DNA of 64,000 bases, from assembly GCA_903862425.1 (NCBI GenBank), contig CAIOYC010000039.1, positions 80,727 through 144,726 of the forward strand. The letters run 5' to 3'. Shown here piece by piece: positions 63,894-64,000 of the stretch. The first letter of the stretch is position 1; each line of letters begins with the position of its first letter. A program made the translations under genes and the position numbers. The notes under the pieces are model-generated. The model was given only the letters and a program-made list of their open reading frames with translations, was not told the origin of the DNA and searched no databases. This stretch comes from an uncultured Caulobacterales bacterium. GTDB taxonomy: Bacteria > Pseudomonadota > Alphaproteobacteria > Caulobacterales > Caulobacteraceae.

Positions 63894-63966
63894 GCGGAGC
63901 ATCCCGGCCCCGTCCGGGACCGTGGGGTAGTGCGCTGTGGGTTTCGACGAAGCTGGGATGCTCCGC
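63894..63966. repeat. Long inverted repeat downstream of the P450 gene
   Basis: GCGGAGCATCCCGGC (63894-63908) and GCTGGGATGCTCCGC (63952-63966) form a perfect 12-bp stem and pair at 14 of 15 positions, around a 43-bp loop that contains a second small dyad (CCCGG/CCGGG). No T-run follows, so it is not a simple intrinsic terminator. It may be a REP-like element, an attenuator or a small structured RNA; the last 35 bases of the window show nothing further. Confidence 0.55.
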
Positions 63967-64000
63967 GTGATCCGTTGCGCCTCCGGGGCGCCTGGCGCGA

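Overview
This 64 kb window is a dense, GC-rich (roughly two-thirds G+C) stretch of ordinary bacterial chromosome. The content points to an alphaproteobacterium of the Caulobacterales, most like Caulobacter/Phenylobacterium: hrcA-grpE divergent from rph, a DUF1013/TrcR protein, two DUF465 proteins, a MucR that lacks the zinc cysteines, a carboxynorspermidine-type polyamine pair, many TTG/GTG starts and tightly packed convergent genes. The placement is inferred from gene content, not from an alignment. I saw no tRNA or rRNA gene, insertion sequence, prophage or CRISPR array, and no gene-free stretch longer than 300 bases.

Layout. 1-5.4 kb: edge of a probable thiamine-phosphate-synthase-like gene, YggS, a GST and its divergent TetR with twin operators, a cupin, grpE/hrcA and rph. 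5.4-8.7 kb: a minus-strand block with a C5-cytosine DNA methyltransferase, cysK, a Vsr mismatch endonuclease and a GFA-family protein. 8.7-13.5 kb: a GGDEF-EAL protein and a coupled operon murI/histidine phosphatase/DUF952/pyrD. 13.4-18.6 kb: TetR-controlled tripartite drug exporter (outer-membrane factor, EmrA, EmrB). 18.7-27.5 kb: metabolism (2OG oxygenase, fumarylpyruvate hydrolase with maleylpyruvate isomerase, carbonic anhydrase, aldehyde dehydrogenase, Lrp regulator, alanine dehydrogenase, carboxynorspermidine synthase and decarboxylase). 27.6-32.1 kb: an ABC ATPase and a giant permease fused to an M1 zinc aminopeptidase. 32.2-35.8 kb: dienelactone hydrolase and the ffh-rpsP-rimM operon with a structured leader.

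35.9-48.4 kb: a low-GC small gene, sodC, trcR, two DUF465 genes (one only 58 codons), an NTF2-like protein, ftsK, a DUF4180 protein, bfd-bfr, a D-2-hydroxyacid-type FAD dehydrogenase, an ArsR/AHSA1 pair, a low-GC membrane protein, cca, DUF3052 and glmM. 48.5-64 kb: glmS divergent from glmM, a TetR, a tricorn-like protease, LigD, MucR, a three-PAS hybrid histidine kinase, an M13 metallopeptidase, a cytochrome P450 and a long terminal inverted repeat.

How the parts relate. Several genes sit beside their own regulators with visible operators: TetR/GST, TetR/exporter, Lrp/Ald and ArsR/AHSA1. GlmM and GlmS supply amino-sugar precursors and MurI supplies D-glutamate for peptidoglycan. HrcA-GrpE, Ffh, RpsP, RimM, Cca, RNase PH and FtsK are housekeeping. 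The most promising less-explored items are the methyltransferase/Vsr block, the ABC-aminopeptidase fusion, the TrcR/DUF465 neighbourhood, the structured ffh leader, and a set of non-coding repeats and dyads.
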